A stretch of 64,000 nt of DNA, taken from NCBI GenBank assembly GCA_030653545.1, contig JAURZE010000007.1:62001-126000 (forward strand), given 5' to 3'. Made by a program: the position numbers and the translations under genes. This stretch comes from Nitrospira sp. Its GTDB lineage: Bacteria; Nitrospirota; Nitrospiria; Nitrospirales; Nitrospiraceae. Each line of letters begins with the position of its first letter. Position 1 is the first letter of the stretch. The notes under the pieces are model-generated. The model worked only from the letters and a program-made list of their open reading frames with translations. It searched no databases and was not told where the DNA came from. Below, piece by piece: positions 53,887-62,944 of the stretch.

Positions 53887-54819
53887 GTGCAGGCCTTCCT
53901 TCGAATCATCATCGGTGGAATTTTCTGCATGCTCGCTGCATCCTGCACCACGCCCGATACATTGCCACTCTGGTTCGACGCCGTCGAACACCTCCCCGTC
54001 AACAGCGTCACCGTTCAGGGTCAGCGCATCGCCTACCTCGACCGGGGGGCCGGCCCAGTCGTTGTCCTGATCCACGGGTTCGGCGGATCCATGTGGCAGT
54101 GGGAACATCAACAAGCTGCGCTCGAACGACACTTCCGGGTCATTACACCGGATCTTCCCGGATCAGGCCTCTCCGACAAACCGGACATCGCCTACACACC
54201 GGAGGAGATGCTGCAATTTCTGATTGGATTCCTGGATGCCCTGCGAATTCCTCAAGCCTCATTGGCGGGCAATTCCATGGGAGCAGGACTCGCCATCGGC
54301 ATGGCATTGGATCACCCGGATCGGGTGTCAAAACTTGTGCTGATCAGCGGGCTCCCGCCCCGGGTCATGGAACACTTGACCAATCCCTCGATCAAACGCG
54401 CCCTGACCACCAGTACGCCGTCCTGGCTCGTCTCGTTCGGGAACTGGCTGTTCGGCGGCCTCATGATCGACAAAATTCTCAAGGAGATCGTCTATGACCA
54501 TACGCTCCTCACCCCGGCAGTCCTCGAGCGATCGAATAGAAATCGCCAGCGGCCAGGCTTGATCAAGCCGCTGATGACCGTGGGGGACAATCTGCCGGCC
54601 TGGGAAGAGCGCTATGCCCCGCGCATCACGACGATTCCCCATCCCACCCTGATTGTCTGGGGTGAGGAGGATCGCGTGTTCCCCCTCAAAGCCGGCAGAC
54701 GGCTGCACGACCTCATCCCACAGTCGACGTTTGCCAGCATCCCCAAGGCCGGCCATATTCCTCAATGGGAGCAACCGGAACTCGTAAACGCGCAGCTCCG
54801 GTCGTTTCTCCAGCCTTGA
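53887..54819 (+). CDS. Alpha/beta hydrolase, probable lipoprotein
   Basis: About 310 residues from a GTG at 53887 (a TTG at 53881 is the alternative). The signal ends in a lipobox (GGIFCMLAASC). The hydrolase core has VVLIHGFGGSMWQWE, the nucleophile in LAGNSMGAGLA, the acid in VWGEEDRVFPL and the catalytic His in KAGHIPQWEQP. Members cleave esters, lactones or epoxides. It is exported, and lies 33 bases after pycB. Confidence 0.85.
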   Translation: MQAFLRIIIGGIFCMLAASCTTPDTLPLWFDAVEHLPVNSVTVQGQRIAYLDRGAGPVVVLIHGFGGSMWQWEHQQAALERHFRVITPDLPGSGLSDKPDIAYTPEEMLQFLIGFLDALRIPQASLAGNSMGAGLAIGMALDHPDRVSKLVLISGLPPRVMEHLTNPSIKRALTTSTPSWLVSFGNWLFGGLMIDKILKEIVYDHTLLTPAVLERSNRNRQRPGLIKPLMTVGDNLPAWEERYAPRITTIPHPTLIVWGEEDRVFPLKAGRRLHDLIPQSTFASIPKAGHIPQWEQPELVNAQLRSFLQP

Positions 54820-54880
54820 GCGCCCGACAGCGGCAGGATATACTTCCAAGAGGATTTTCTCCCTCACTACTGCGGAGTGC

Positions 54881-55549
54881 ATGATGACAACACGCGGCCT
54901 TCAGATTCTCATCGTCAGCTTGCTCCTCACCAACGGACTCACCGGCTGCGGAAGCTCCGGTCGACTCCTGGACTCAGGCTTCCCCTACAAAAATCTGCCC
55001 GTGGCCGACGGCAGTGTCGCCGCCGGAGAGGGCCATTCCGTCCTCTTCAAAGGCAGCCCTTTAATGCTGTCCGGCACCGGCGTCAAAGTCGGAGATCACC
55101 TGCGCGACGTGAAACTGACCGACCGGGACCTCGCCTTGGTCAACATCGCCCATACCGCCGGATCCGGGAAAGTCCGGATCATCAGCGTGGTCCCCTCGCT
55201 CGATACGAAGGTCTGCGAGCAGCAAACCCACCAGCTCAGCGAAAAGAATCATGGGTTGGATAAGATGGTCGAGCTCATCACCGTAAGCATCGACACCCCG
55301 TTCGCTCAGAAGCGTTTCGCGGAGGAGGCCAAGATTCGCAACGTCACGTTTCTCTCGGATTATCGCGGCGCCGACTTCGGGAAAACCCACGGCATCTTTC
55401 TGCGCGATCCGCATATCCTGGCGAGAACCGTCATGGTCGTCGACGCACAGAACGTGATCCGCTATCTGCAAATCACCCCGGAGCTCGCCCAACTCCCCGA
55501 TCTCGACGAAGCCTTCAAGTTCGCCCGCTCCCTGGTGACCACCAGCTGA
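54881..55549 (+). CDS. Tpx-type thiol peroxidase lipoprotein lacking the resolving Cys
   Basis: This 222-residue protein has a lipoprotein signal (LLLTNGLTGCGSS). The peroxiredoxin core has VLFKGSPLMLSGTGVKVGD and the peroxidatic Cys 112 in SLDTKVCEQQT. In ordinary Tpx the resolving cysteine follows about 34 residues later in a PFAQxRFC motif; here residue 147 is Ala (PFAQKRFAEEA). The DxxxF and Arg residues of the fold are retained. It would be a one-Cys peroxidase needing an external partner, or not a peroxidase. An exported Tpx is unusual. It sits directly before sthA with a one-base gap. Confidence 0.83.
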   Translation: MMTTRGLQILIVSLLLTNGLTGCGSSGRLLDSGFPYKNLPVADGSVAAGEGHSVLFKGSPLMLSGTGVKVGDHLRDVKLTDRDLALVNIAHTAGSGKVRIISVVPSLDTKVCEQQTHQLSEKNHGLDKMVELITVSIDTPFAQKRFAEEAKIRNVTFLSDYRGADFGKTHGIFLRDPHILARTVMVVDAQNVIRYLQITPELAQLPDLDEAFKFARSLVTTS

Positions 55550-55550
55550 G

Positions 55551-56954
55551 ATGGCCAACTACGACCTCCTCGTGATCGGCACTGGCCCCGCCGGGCAAAA
55601 AGCCGCCGTGCAGGCGGCCAAACTCGGCAAGAGGGTCGGCATCATCGAGCGGAAAGCCGTCGTCGGCGGCGTGTGCATCAACACCGGCACGATCCCCAGC
55701 AAATCGCTCCGCGAGGCCGTCCTCTATCTATCCGGCTTTCGGCAACGCACTCTCTACGGGTCAGAGTATCGCGTCAAAGACACGATCACGATCGAGGACC
55801 TGATCTTCCGGGCCACCCACGTCATTACCAACGAAATCCGGATCGTCCAGGATCAGATGCGGCGCAACTCTGTCGACATGATCTATGGCACCGCCAGCTT
55901 CGCGGACCCACACCGGCTGCGCGTACAACAGACCTCCGGGACCGTCGAGCATACCGCCCACTTCATCGTCATCGCCGTCGGAACCGAGCCGGCCAGGCCG
56001 CCCGAAATCCCCTTCGACGAAGAATCCATCATCGACACCGACGGACTCCTCACGCTCAAACGCATTCCGCAGTCCATCGTAATCGTCGGGGGTGGCGTGA
56101 TCGGGACGGAATACGCGTCCATCCTGGCGACCATGGGGGTGCCGGTCATTCTGATCGATAAACGCCCGCGCTTATTGGAGTTCGTCGATGCGGAAATCAT
56201 CGACACACTCCAGCGGCAGATGAAAGAGATCGGCGTGACCCTGTACCACGAGGAAGAAGTCGTCAGCATCCAGAAAGAAGCGAGCGGCCGGATTGCCGTC
56301 ACCCTGCAGAAGGCCAAACCCATTTCGGCAGGCACCTTGATGTATGCCATCGGGCGAGTCGGTGCCACCCGCGATCTCCGGCTTGAGCACATCGGCCTCG
56401 CGCCGGACAGCCGCGGCCGGCTCGCGGTCAATGAACACTTTCAAACCGCCGTCTCGCACATCTACGCGGCCGGCGACGTCATCGGCTTTCCTGCGCTCGC
56501 CTCTACGTCGATGCAGCAAGGCCGACATGCAGCCTGCCATGCATTCGGCCAGCCGGATCGCACCGACAATGCCCTATTACCTTATGGAATTTATTCGATC
56601 CCGGAAATGTCGATGGTCGGCCGCACTGAAGAAGACCTCACCAAAGACCAGGTTCCTTTCGGCACCGGGGTCGCTCACTACAAAGAAATCGCCCGCGGGC
56701 AATTGATCGGCGACGAAATGGGCATGCTGAAACTGCTATTCCATCGGCACACACGTGAGCTCTTGGGTGTTCACGCCATCGGCGAAGGTGCGACCGAGCT
56801 GATCCACATCGGGCAAGCCGTGATGGCCTATCACGGTCGCATCGAGTATTTCATCGACACGGTCTTCAACTATCCAACTCTGGCCGAATGTTATAAAGTC
56901 GCTGCGCTGGACGGCATCAACCGGCTGCCGCGCCCCTGGCCGCCAGCGCTGTGA
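55551..56954 (+). CDS. sthA: Soluble pyridine nucleotide transhydrogenase
   Basis: This 467-residue flavoprotein of the disulfide-reductase fold has VIGTGPAGQKAAVQAAKLG, the altered active-site motif CINTGTIPSKSLREAV (only one Cys, as in SthA), VIVGGGVIGTEYASILA, AAGDVIGFPALAS, and the C-terminal HAIGEGATELIHIGQAV. It transfers hydride between NAD(H) and NADP(H). The first codon comes one base after the peroxidase stop, so NADPH supply and peroxide defence are plausibly linked. Confidence 0.9.
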   Translation: MANYDLLVIGTGPAGQKAAVQAAKLGKRVGIIERKAVVGGVCINTGTIPSKSLREAVLYLSGFRQRTLYGSEYRVKDTITIEDLIFRATHVITNEIRIVQDQMRRNSVDMIYGTASFADPHRLRVQQTSGTVEHTAHFIVIAVGTEPARPPEIPFDEESIIDTDGLLTLKRIPQSIVIVGGGVIGTEYASILATMGVPVILIDKRPRLLEFVDAEIIDTLQRQMKEIGVTLYHEEEVVSIQKEASGRIAVTLQKAKPISAGTLMYAIGRVGATRDLRLEHIGLAPDSRGRLAVNEHFQTAVSHIYAAGDVIGFPALASTSMQQGRHAACHAFGQPDRTDNALLPYGIYSIPEMSMVGRTEEDLTKDQVPFGTGVAHYKEIARGQLIGDEMGMLKLLFHRHTRELLGVHAIGEGATELIHIGQAVMAYHGRIEYFIDTVFNYPTLAECYKVAALDGINRLPRPWPPAL

Positions 56955-56991
56955 CGCGTCGCGAGTAACGAGTAGGGAAGAAGGGAACTCC

Positions 56992-57660
56992 ATGTCATTT
57001 ACGAATCACCTGCGGCAGCTTGCCACATCCAGCTGGGAGGCCCAGTTCACCCATCCATTCGTCGTTGCCCTGGGTAACGGGACGCTGCCGGAGCGGAAAT
57101 TCAAATACTACATTCTGCAGGACGCCAGATTTCTCGGCGACCTCTCACGGGTGTTCGCCGCAGGGGCGGTGAAGGCTCCAGATGCGGACAGCGCACTACG
57201 GTTTGCCAAGCTGGCGGAAGAAACCATCGTGGTCGAACGTAGCCTCCACGAAAGTTATGGAACCCAGTGGAAGATGACTGCGAAGCAGATGACCTCCGTG
57301 CCGATGGCCCCCACCAACTATGCCTATACCCGCCACATGCTGAACGTGGCACAGAGCGGATCGGCCGCCGAGATTACCGTCGTCGCCCTTCCCTGCGCGT
57401 GGATCTACTGCGTCGTCGGGCAGCATCTGTTAAAGAAGGGACCGCCTAAGAAGAATCATCCCTACCGCAACTGGCTCATGCTTTACGCCTCGCCGGAATT
57501 CGCCGAAGTGCAACAATGGATGCGCAAGAAAGTGGATCAGTGGGCCAAGACCGCAGGCGTTGAAGAAAAACGCCGAATGGAAGAAGCTTTCATCATCAGC
57601 TCCCGCTACGAATGGATGTTCTGGGAGATGGCCTGGAACGAAGAAAAATGGCCGGTGTGA
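56992..57660 (+). CDS. tenA: TenA-family thiamine aminopyrimidine aminohydrolase
   Basis: This 222-residue protein has the TenA fold: SWEAQFTHPFVVALGNGTLP, FKYYILQDARFL, the catalytic Cys 135 in VALPCAWIYCVVG, and the C-terminal SRYEWMFWEMAW with the conserved Glu. It hydrolyses aminopyrimidine to recover thiamine precursors, which links to thiD further along. GAAGGGAACTCC precedes the ATG. No TPP riboswitch is seen upstream. Confidence 0.92.
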   Translation: MSFTNHLRQLATSSWEAQFTHPFVVALGNGTLPERKFKYYILQDARFLGDLSRVFAAGAVKAPDADSALRFAKLAEETIVVERSLHESYGTQWKMTAKQMTSVPMAPTNYAYTRHMLNVAQSGSAAEITVVALPCAWIYCVVGQHLLKKGPPKKNHPYRNWLMLYASPEFAEVQQWMRKKVDQWAKTAGVEEKRRMEEAFIISSRYEWMFWEMAWNEEKWPV

Positions 57661-57700
57661 GGAGAGAGATGGCTGGCAGCAGGACTGTTCCAGTGCTCGC

Positions 57701-57731
57701 GCAACGCGCGGCCTCAGAAGGCCCTCGTTGC
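57701..57731. repeat. REP-like palindrome after tenA
   Basis: GCAACG (57701-57706) pairs with CGTTGC (57726-57731), and inside it GGCCT pairs with AGGCC around CAGA. Flanking GCGC words extend it. It resembles extragenic palindromes that occur many times per genome and may act as a terminator or transcript-end protector for tenA. Confidence 0.6.
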
Positions 57732-57877
57732 ATGCGCGCAGTTTGGCCTACCCCTACTATCTGCCCAACAAATTCATCCGGCAACAGAAAGCGGAAGGTG
57801 AAAAATTAGAACGAGGGAATAGTGGTCTAAATCCTAGGACATACTAAAATGAGCACGCATCAATCATTGTGGAAATT

Positions 57878-58267
57878 ATGGCTTTAACTCTTGAGGAAAA
57901 GCGTCAGGCGTTGATACGAGCACTGAGAAAAGACGCTGACCTCCACGAGAAGGGTCTTTTCAAACAACTTGGGAGCGACTTCGACCAACTGGATGTAGAA
58001 GCCAATGGGGTATTCGAGGACGCCAGGGTACAACAAGCATTTGGCATTGCTTGGAATCTCTGGGACTCCTGGGTAGATGAAAGCAACCATTGTTTCCCAG
58101 GATTCTATGAAGGCATCGCAAAAGATCATTGGCCAGCCATAGCAAGGCAAGTAGCAGAAAACTTGGAGGATGGAAATGAGGTTATAGATCCTCTACTGCT
58201 GAGACACTTCGTTCTTTACCCCACCATCCCCTTCAAAGAGAGAATGAAACAGCTGTGGCCGAGGTGA
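57878..58267 (+). CDS. Hypothetical protein in an AT-richer patch
   Basis: About 129 residues from ATG 57878, though the frame begins three codons earlier. It is helical and charged: LTLEEKRQALIRALRKDADL, FKQLGSDFDQLDVEANGVF, FGIAWNLWDSWVDE, and a C-terminal LRHFVLYPTIPFKERMKQL. Codon and base use are poorer in GC than the surrounding genes, which suggests acquisition. No family recognised. It sits next to a toxin-antitoxin pair. Confidence 0.6.
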   Translation: MALTLEEKRQALIRALRKDADLHEKGLFKQLGSDFDQLDVEANGVFEDARVQQAFGIAWNLWDSWVDESNHCFPGFYEGIAKDHWPAIARQVAENLEDGNEVIDPLLLRHFVLYPTIPFKERMKQLWPR

Positions 58268-58397
58268 TTCAGCGACAAGTAGCTCCATGGCGACGCAAGA
58301 CATTCGGACTTACGCGCAGGCCTGACTAAGGCTTGAGAAGGTTTAAACTAGCGCATTGATTGCTTGCTAGTGTGCAAGCAGTGCTGAAGCTTCTGGA

Positions 58398-58685
58398 TTA
58401 GGGCTCCAGACGAAGAAGGCGAGCTGTGTGATGAACTGTGAGGATATGGATCTCGTCGTGAATAAGGCGATACACAATCCGGTAGGTTCCATGAATCACT
58501 TCTCGCACGGCTGGATCGTTGACCTCTGGAACGATACGCCCAGACTGTGGAAAAGCAGGCAATCGTTCAACCGAAGCAATCAGTTGTTGAGTAACGAGCA
58601 GTGCGTAGTGGGGAGAATCCTGCGCGATGAATTGTCTGATCGACTGGACATCTTCAATTGCCCGGCGAGTCCAGACCAGCGGCAT
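58398..58685 (-). CDS. ParE/RelE-type toxin
   Basis: This 95-residue protein of the ParE/RelE toxin fold has MPLVWTRRAIEDVQSIRQFI, then RLPAFPQSGRIVPE, VREVIHGTYRIVYRLIHDEI and HILTVHHTARLL, matching ParE motifs. It is encoded just downstream of its antitoxin: the antitoxin TGA overlaps the toxin ATG region at 58685. ParE toxins poison DNA gyrase. An ATG one codon earlier (58688) is possible. Confidence 0.9.
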   Translation of the reverse strand: MPLVWTRRAIEDVQSIRQFIAQDSPHYALLVTQQLIASVERLPAFPQSGRIVPEVNDPAVREVIHGTYRIVYRLIHDEIHILTVHHTARLLRLEP

Positions 58686-58867
58686 CATTTGAGAAACTGA
58701 CGAACCGCCTCGGCGTGGGGAACTGTTTCACCGGCATCCGACTGCCGGAGGCCCTCTTCGACTTTCGCCAGAAAGCAAAGCCGTTCGATGGCATCTTCAA
58801 GCGTGGCGGTGTCTGGAAGCCCCTCAACGGCTTGAAGAATCTTCTGTTTGACCGTTCCGGTTACCAT
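58685..58867 (-). CDS. Antitoxin of the ParE/RelE pair
   Basis: About 60 residues from ATG 58867, which has AGAGGTGATTACT upstream. It is helical and charged, with LEDAIERLCFLAKVEEGL and a C-terminal HAEAVRQFL. This is the size and position of antitoxins in such pairs. It should bind the toxin and repress their shared promoter, upstream of 58867. It does not match a family name that I can assign. Confidence 0.8.
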   Translation of the reverse strand: MVTGTVKQKILQAVEGLPDTATLEDAIERLCFLAKVEEGLRQSDAGETVPHAEAVRQFLK

Positions 58868-59000
58868 AGTAATCACCTCTTACAATCCGCACTCTAGGAC
58901 ACTTTCTCTGATGCGTCAACGTTCAGACGCCTGATCCCGGCGTTAGAGCGATCGCCTGTCAAACCAGTACCCACTGTACTAGTTACCCCCTATTGAGCTC

Positions 59001-59028
59001 TAGACACCTAGCCCAACCTGAGTATAAT
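59001..59028 (+). promoter_or_regulatory. Sigma-70-type promoter, near-leaderless
   Basis: TAGACA, a 16-base spacer, then TATAAT at 59023-59028. The predicted start is near 59035, about six bases before the ATG at 59041, and no Shine-Dalgarno sequence is present. Confidence 0.6.
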
Positions 59029-59040
59029 GGCCCCACTCGT

Positions 59041-60006
59041 ATGATTAGACAGTGTCTCGCCATAGCAGGACTCCTCTGCAGCACGCTGCTTGCCACTCAC
59101 GTCTTCGCAGCCGGAGGCTATGAAGAAAGCCTCAAGCTCTTGGCTGACGGAGTGATCGCCGAATCGTTGAAAGCCAAGAAGGAACGCCTGGCCATTATCG
59201 ACTTCACGGATGCCAAGGGCGCCGTCACGCAGATCGGACAGTTTTTAGCAGAGGAACTCGGCACACAGCTATTGGTAGCAGGCGAACTGAAGGTTGTGGA
59301 ACACAAGCTCGTCAGCTCCACGCTCAAAAAACGACACATCACCCAGATCGAGGCAACTTCCCCCAAAGCCCTGAAGGGGGCGGCGAAGGCCATCCGCACT
59401 GACGTCTTCGTCATGGGGTCTTACCTCGACGCTCCAGAAGGAGTCCTGGTCACCGTGAAGCTCATCAACCCGTCGAATGCCCAGGCGATCGGGGCGGCGC
59501 GGGGCATGATCCCGAAAGCCGGACCGCTGGGCGAACTGGTCAAAGAATTCAATAAGCCGCCGGTAGTCAAAGTAGAGCCACCGAAAGGGCCGACCGCCCC
59601 GGAAGGATTGGGCTTCCATCGAAACGAATTCTATGAACTGGTCGTACGGGCGCTGAGCCGGCAGGACAATCGGATCCGGATGGATCTGACGATTGAAAAC
59701 CGGTCTCCACGCGATGTAAAACTGCTCTGCCTCCTCCAAAATACCGTGTTGAGGGACGACCAGGGAGGGCAGTGGTCACAAAGTGTCGAAGGGAATCGCG
59801 AGGGGCTCTGCACCAGAGGCATCGAACTCTCGCCGCGGGAGAAAGATCGAGCGGTGCTGACCTTTGTTGCGCCGGCTGACTCCACGGCAGTGTCGCAATT
59901 CACCTTCTCCTTTCATGAAAAGTCGCCTCGCCGGGATGCCGCGTTTACAATCGAAGGCCTCGCCGTTGAGACATCGCCGACTCCGGTTACCCCAGCGACC
60001 CCTTAA
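59041..60006 (+). CDS. FlgO/CsgG-like secreted protein
   Basis: This 321-residue protein starts [20 protein letters not shown], an export signal. The central part [25 protein letters not shown] and [21 protein letters not shown] match the FlgO/CsgG-type outer-membrane assembly fold. A Pro-rich linker is followed by a beta-rich C-terminal domain ([22 protein letters not shown]). The near-leaderless promoter supports this start. The open frame extends 16 codons upstream into the promoter. Confidence 0.78.
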   Translation: MIRQCLAIAGLLCSTLLATHVFAAGGYEESLKLLADGVIAESLKAKKERLAIIDFTDAKGAVTQIGQFLAEELGTQLLVAGELKVVEHKLVSSTLKKRHITQIEATSPKALKGAAKAIRTDVFVMGSYLDAPEGVLVTVKLINPSNAQAIGAARGMIPKAGPLGELVKEFNKPPVVKVEPPKGPTAPEGLGFHRNEFYELVVRALSRQDNRIRMDLTIENRSPRDVKLLCLLQNTVLRDDQGGQWSQSVEGNREGLCTRGIELSPREKDRAVLTFVAPADSTAVSQFTFSFHEKSPRRDAAFTIEGLAVETSPTPVTPATP

Positions 60007-60021
60007 CGAATCGGAACTATC

Positions 60022-60825
60022 ATGGCTGCACGCACCTTAAAGCAAGTTCTCACGATCGCCGGGTCCGACTCAGGCGGAGGCGCCGGGATCCAGGCAGATC
60101 TCAAATCCATGTCGGCCAACGGCGTCTTCGCCATGTCGGTGATTACCGCCGTCACGGCGCAGAACACGGAAGACGTGACCGATGTGTTCGAGCTGCCGAC
60201 CTCCATCATCGCCTCGCAGCTCGACGCCGTCTTCGACGACTTCGACGTCGCAGCCGTCAAAACCGGCATGCTCTCCTCTACGGCGATCGTCGAGCTCGTG
60301 GCGAAAATGCTGGCCATCCAAAAAGTGACGAATCTGGTCGTCGACCCGGTGATGATCTCCAAATCCGGCCGTGCGCTTCTGAAGCCGGAGGCCATCGACG
60401 CCCTTAAGAAGCTGCTCTTCCCGCTCGCGCTCGTCGTGACCCCCAACATCCACGAGGCACAGCAGCTGTCCGGCATCGCCATCAGCAACCTGGCCGATGC
60501 AAGACGTGCGGCCAAGATTATTCACGGCTTCGGCTCCCAATTCGTGTTGATCAAGGGCGGCCACCTGCTCACTGAACGCGCCACCGACCTCCTCTATGAC
60601 GGCCGGTTTTTCAATATCTATAAAGGCGAGTTCATCGACACGCCCCATACACACGGCACAGGCTGCACCTTCGCCTCGGCGCTCGCCGCGCAACTGGCGC
60701 GCGGCAAAGCGATGACGGATGCGGTGCAGGCCGCAAAGACCTATCTCACGGAAACGATCCGCCATAGCCTTGCCATCGGACACGGCACCGGCCCGACCAA
60801 TCACTTCTACTTTCTCGAAACATAG
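60022..60825 (+). CDS. thiD: Hydroxymethylpyrimidine/phosphomethylpyrimidine kinase
   Basis: This 267-residue ThiD phosphorylates HMP and HMP-P in thiamine synthesis. It has [20 protein letters not shown] near the N-terminus, the ribokinase-fold [41 protein letters not shown], and the anion-hole and catalytic region [20 protein letters not shown]. It starts 15 bases after the previous stop, and its product connects with TenA. Confidence 0.95.
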   Translation: MAARTLKQVLTIAGSDSGGGAGIQADLKSMSANGVFAMSVITAVTAQNTEDVTDVFELPTSIIASQLDAVFDDFDVAAVKTGMLSSTAIVELVAKMLAIQKVTNLVVDPVMISKSGRALLKPEAIDALKKLLFPLALVVTPNIHEAQQLSGIAISNLADARRAAKIIHGFGSQFVLIKGGHLLTERATDLLYDGRFFNIYKGEFIDTPHTHGTGCTFASALAAQLARGKAMTDAVQAAKTYLTETIRHSLAIGHGTGPTNHFYFLET

Positions 60826-60833
60826 GACCCACG

Positions 60834-62132
60834 ATGTCGCGACTTCCTGGACGGCCGCTCACGTTCCTTCTGACCGGATTCTCCTGGCTGGTGCTGGCGT
60901 CGCTCGTCGGGCTCGCCATCCTGGTCGGCCTGGTTCGCGGCACACCGCTCCCTCATTGGATACGCCATGCCCACGTGCACGCGGCCCTCGTGGGCGGCGT
61001 GGCACAAATGATTCTGGGCGCGTTACTGATCTTCATCTCGCCGCTCCTCCTGACAGGCCGGACACAACGCGAGTCGCACCCGCTCCTATTTGTCACGATC
61101 AACGGGAGCGCCGCGGGAATGGTCGCGGGATTCGGACTCCACAACTACACAGTGATCGGTGTCAGCGGGTTCTTCGTCATCGCGTCATTTCTCTGGATTG
61201 CACGCGATACCTGGCTGCAAGCCAGACAGAGCCTCAATGCCCCTCCGCTGAATCTCTGGTATTACGCGCTGGCGGGGCTGGCGCTCTTCGGCGGATTGGC
61301 CTGCGGGGAAACCATGGCCTTTGCATGGGCACAACAATCGTTCGGCTACATCCGACTCGCACACATCCACCTCAACATTCTTGGATTCATCACCCTGGCA
61401 ATCCTCGGCACCATGCATAATCTGCTGCCGACCGTCTTAAACGCGCCGCTGTCCAGTCCGCGGCTCGCCCGGGTCGTCATGTGGCTGTTCCCGCTGGGAT
61501 TAGCGGTACTGATTACGGGATTCATGAATTCCTCGGTAGCGATCGAGATGGCCGGAGGTAGCGTGCTGGTCCTCAGTGGCGCCCTCTACGCCTTCAATCT
61601 CTTCACCACCTGGTTACGGTCGAGCCATCAGGGGAGTGCCGCATCGGATCACCTCCTGGTCGCCACGTTCTTCCTGGTGCTGACGCTGGTGCTCGGCGTG
61701 CTTGTGGCCGCCAACAACCTCACGGGCACTCCCGTCATGCCCTTCGGGTCGCTGCACTTAGTGGCCTACACGCACATGGCGCTGATCGGATTTGTTCTGC
61801 AAACAATCGTGGGTGCCCTCTCCCATCTCGTTCCGGTGACACTGGCCGTGCGCCGCGTGCCGAGCCCGAAGAAACGAGGCCCCTATCTCGAGCACCTGAC
61901 AAGCGTCATCAATCGCTGGAGAACTCTGCAAGTGGCAAGCCTCAGCCTGGGCACAATGGGATTAGCTCTGCTCGCATCACTCACCTGGAATGTGCCCCTA
62001 TCATCGCCTTACATCCAAAGCGCCATGTGGGCTTCATGTGGGCTGTTGCTGACCGGCCTGACTATCTTCTCCGTCAAACTGGTCACCGTCCTCTGGACCG
62101 AACCGGAACAGACCGTGGGCTCTTCAACCTGA
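60834..62132 (+). CDS. Twelve-helix membrane protein, haem-copper-oxidase-subunit-I-like
   Basis: This 432-residue protein is nearly all membrane helices, about twelve. Histidines recur at helix positions: IRHAHVHAALVGGVAQM, RLAHIHLNILGFITL, LGTMHNLLPTVL, and YTHMALIGFVLQTIVGALSHLVPV. This resembles the helical core of cbb3/NOR-type oxidases and NnrS proteins. Whether haem is bound is not shown. It starts eight bases after thiD. Confidence 0.7.
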   Translation: MSRLPGRPLTFLLTGFSWLVLASLVGLAILVGLVRGTPLPHWIRHAHVHAALVGGVAQMILGALLIFISPLLLTGRTQRESHPLLFVTINGSAAGMVAGFGLHNYTVIGVSGFFVIASFLWIARDTWLQARQSLNAPPLNLWYYALAGLALFGGLACGETMAFAWAQQSFGYIRLAHIHLNILGFITLAILGTMHNLLPTVLNAPLSSPRLARVVMWLFPLGLAVLITGFMNSSVAIEMAGGSVLVLSGALYAFNLFTTWLRSSHQGSAASDHLLVATFFLVLTLVLGVLVAANNLTGTPVMPFGSLHLVAYTHMALIGFVLQTIVGALSHLVPVTLAVRRVPSPKKRGPYLEHLTSVINRWRTLQVASLSLGTMGLALLASLTWNVPLSSPYIQSAMWASCGLLLTGLTIFSVKLVTVLWTEPEQTVGSST

Positions 62133-62179
62133 GTACCTGGCACTACATCGAATAACCGGCTCTGCGAGAATCGTCCGCC

Positions 62180-62944
62180 ATGGAACAGGATCTTTCGTTT
62201 TCAGACCCTCACGGCCACCGCGTAGCCGCAGTCCTGACGGCTCCTGCCAGTGCGACAGAGCGAATCGCCATCCTGTGCCATGGTTTTCTCTCCGGAAAGC
62301 GCAGCACGACCAATAAAACACTGACTCGCCTCCTCAACGCACAGGGCATTGCCACCTTGGCCTTTGATTTTTTCGGACAGGGAGACAGCGAAGGACCCTT
62401 CGAGGCGCTCACCACGACGACCGCGGTGGCGCAAGCACAGGCAGCCCTGGATCTCGTCCGGCAAAAAGGTTTCAGACGGCTGGGGCTGATGGGCTCCAGC
62501 TTCGGAGGACTGGTCGCCACGTTAACAGCGGCGCAGCGTCACGATCTGGCCTGCCTGGCCTTAAAATGTCCCGTGGTCGACTTTGCCGAGGAACTGCGGC
62601 TGACGCTCGGAGATGCGGAGATGGCGGCGTGGCAATCGACCGACACCATCCCCAATATCATGGGGGGGGCTGAACGCATCCGGCTCCGCTACGCTTTTTA
62701 TGAAGACTGTCTTCGCCGCATTGCCTACGAGCCGGCAAAGACGATCACTGCGCCGACCCTGATCGTCCAAGGGGATCAGGACGAGTGCGTGCCCTTACAC
62801 CAGAGTCACCAGCTAGCCGCCGTGCTGACCTGCCCCAACCGTATGGAGCTCCTTCCAGGCGCCGACCACCAGTTCACGAAAGCTGCGGATTTTAGCCGGA
62901 TGACGACTCTCATTGCGGATTGGCTCACCACACACCTGACATGA
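62180..62944 (+). CDS. Alpha/beta hydrolase
   Basis: This 254-residue cytoplasmic hydrolase has ILCHGFLSGKRSTTN with the oxyanion region, DFFGQGDSEGPFE, the nucleophile in LMGSSFGGLVAT, the acid in QGDQDECVPLHQ and the catalytic His in GADHQFTK. The coding sequence contains a run of eight G bases near 62661. It overlaps the next gene by four bases. The substrate is unknown. Confidence 0.87.
   Translation: MEQDLSFSDPHGHRVAAVLTAPASATERIAILCHGFLSGKRSTTNKTLTRLLNAQGIATLAFDFFGQGDSEGPFEALTTTTAVAQAQAALDLVRQKGFRRLGLMGSSFGGLVATLTAAQRHDLACLALKCPVVDFAEELRLTLGDAEMAAWQSTDTIPNIMGGAERIRLRYAFYEDCLRRIAYEPAKTITAPTLIVQGDQDECVPLHQSHQLAAVLTCPNRMELLPGADHQFTKAADFSRMTTLIADWLTTHLT

Noticed and set aside
56955-60021. 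Possible TPP riboswitch before tenA or thiD
   Set aside because: Gaps before both genes are too short (37 and 15 bases) and lack the conserved CUGAGA and ACCUG-type elements.
62659-62670. Run of eight G bases inside an alpha/beta hydrolase, possible phase variation
   Set aside because: The tract encodes part of a conserved-looking reading frame (MGGAERI) with no sign of alternative frames; too short to claim without read data.
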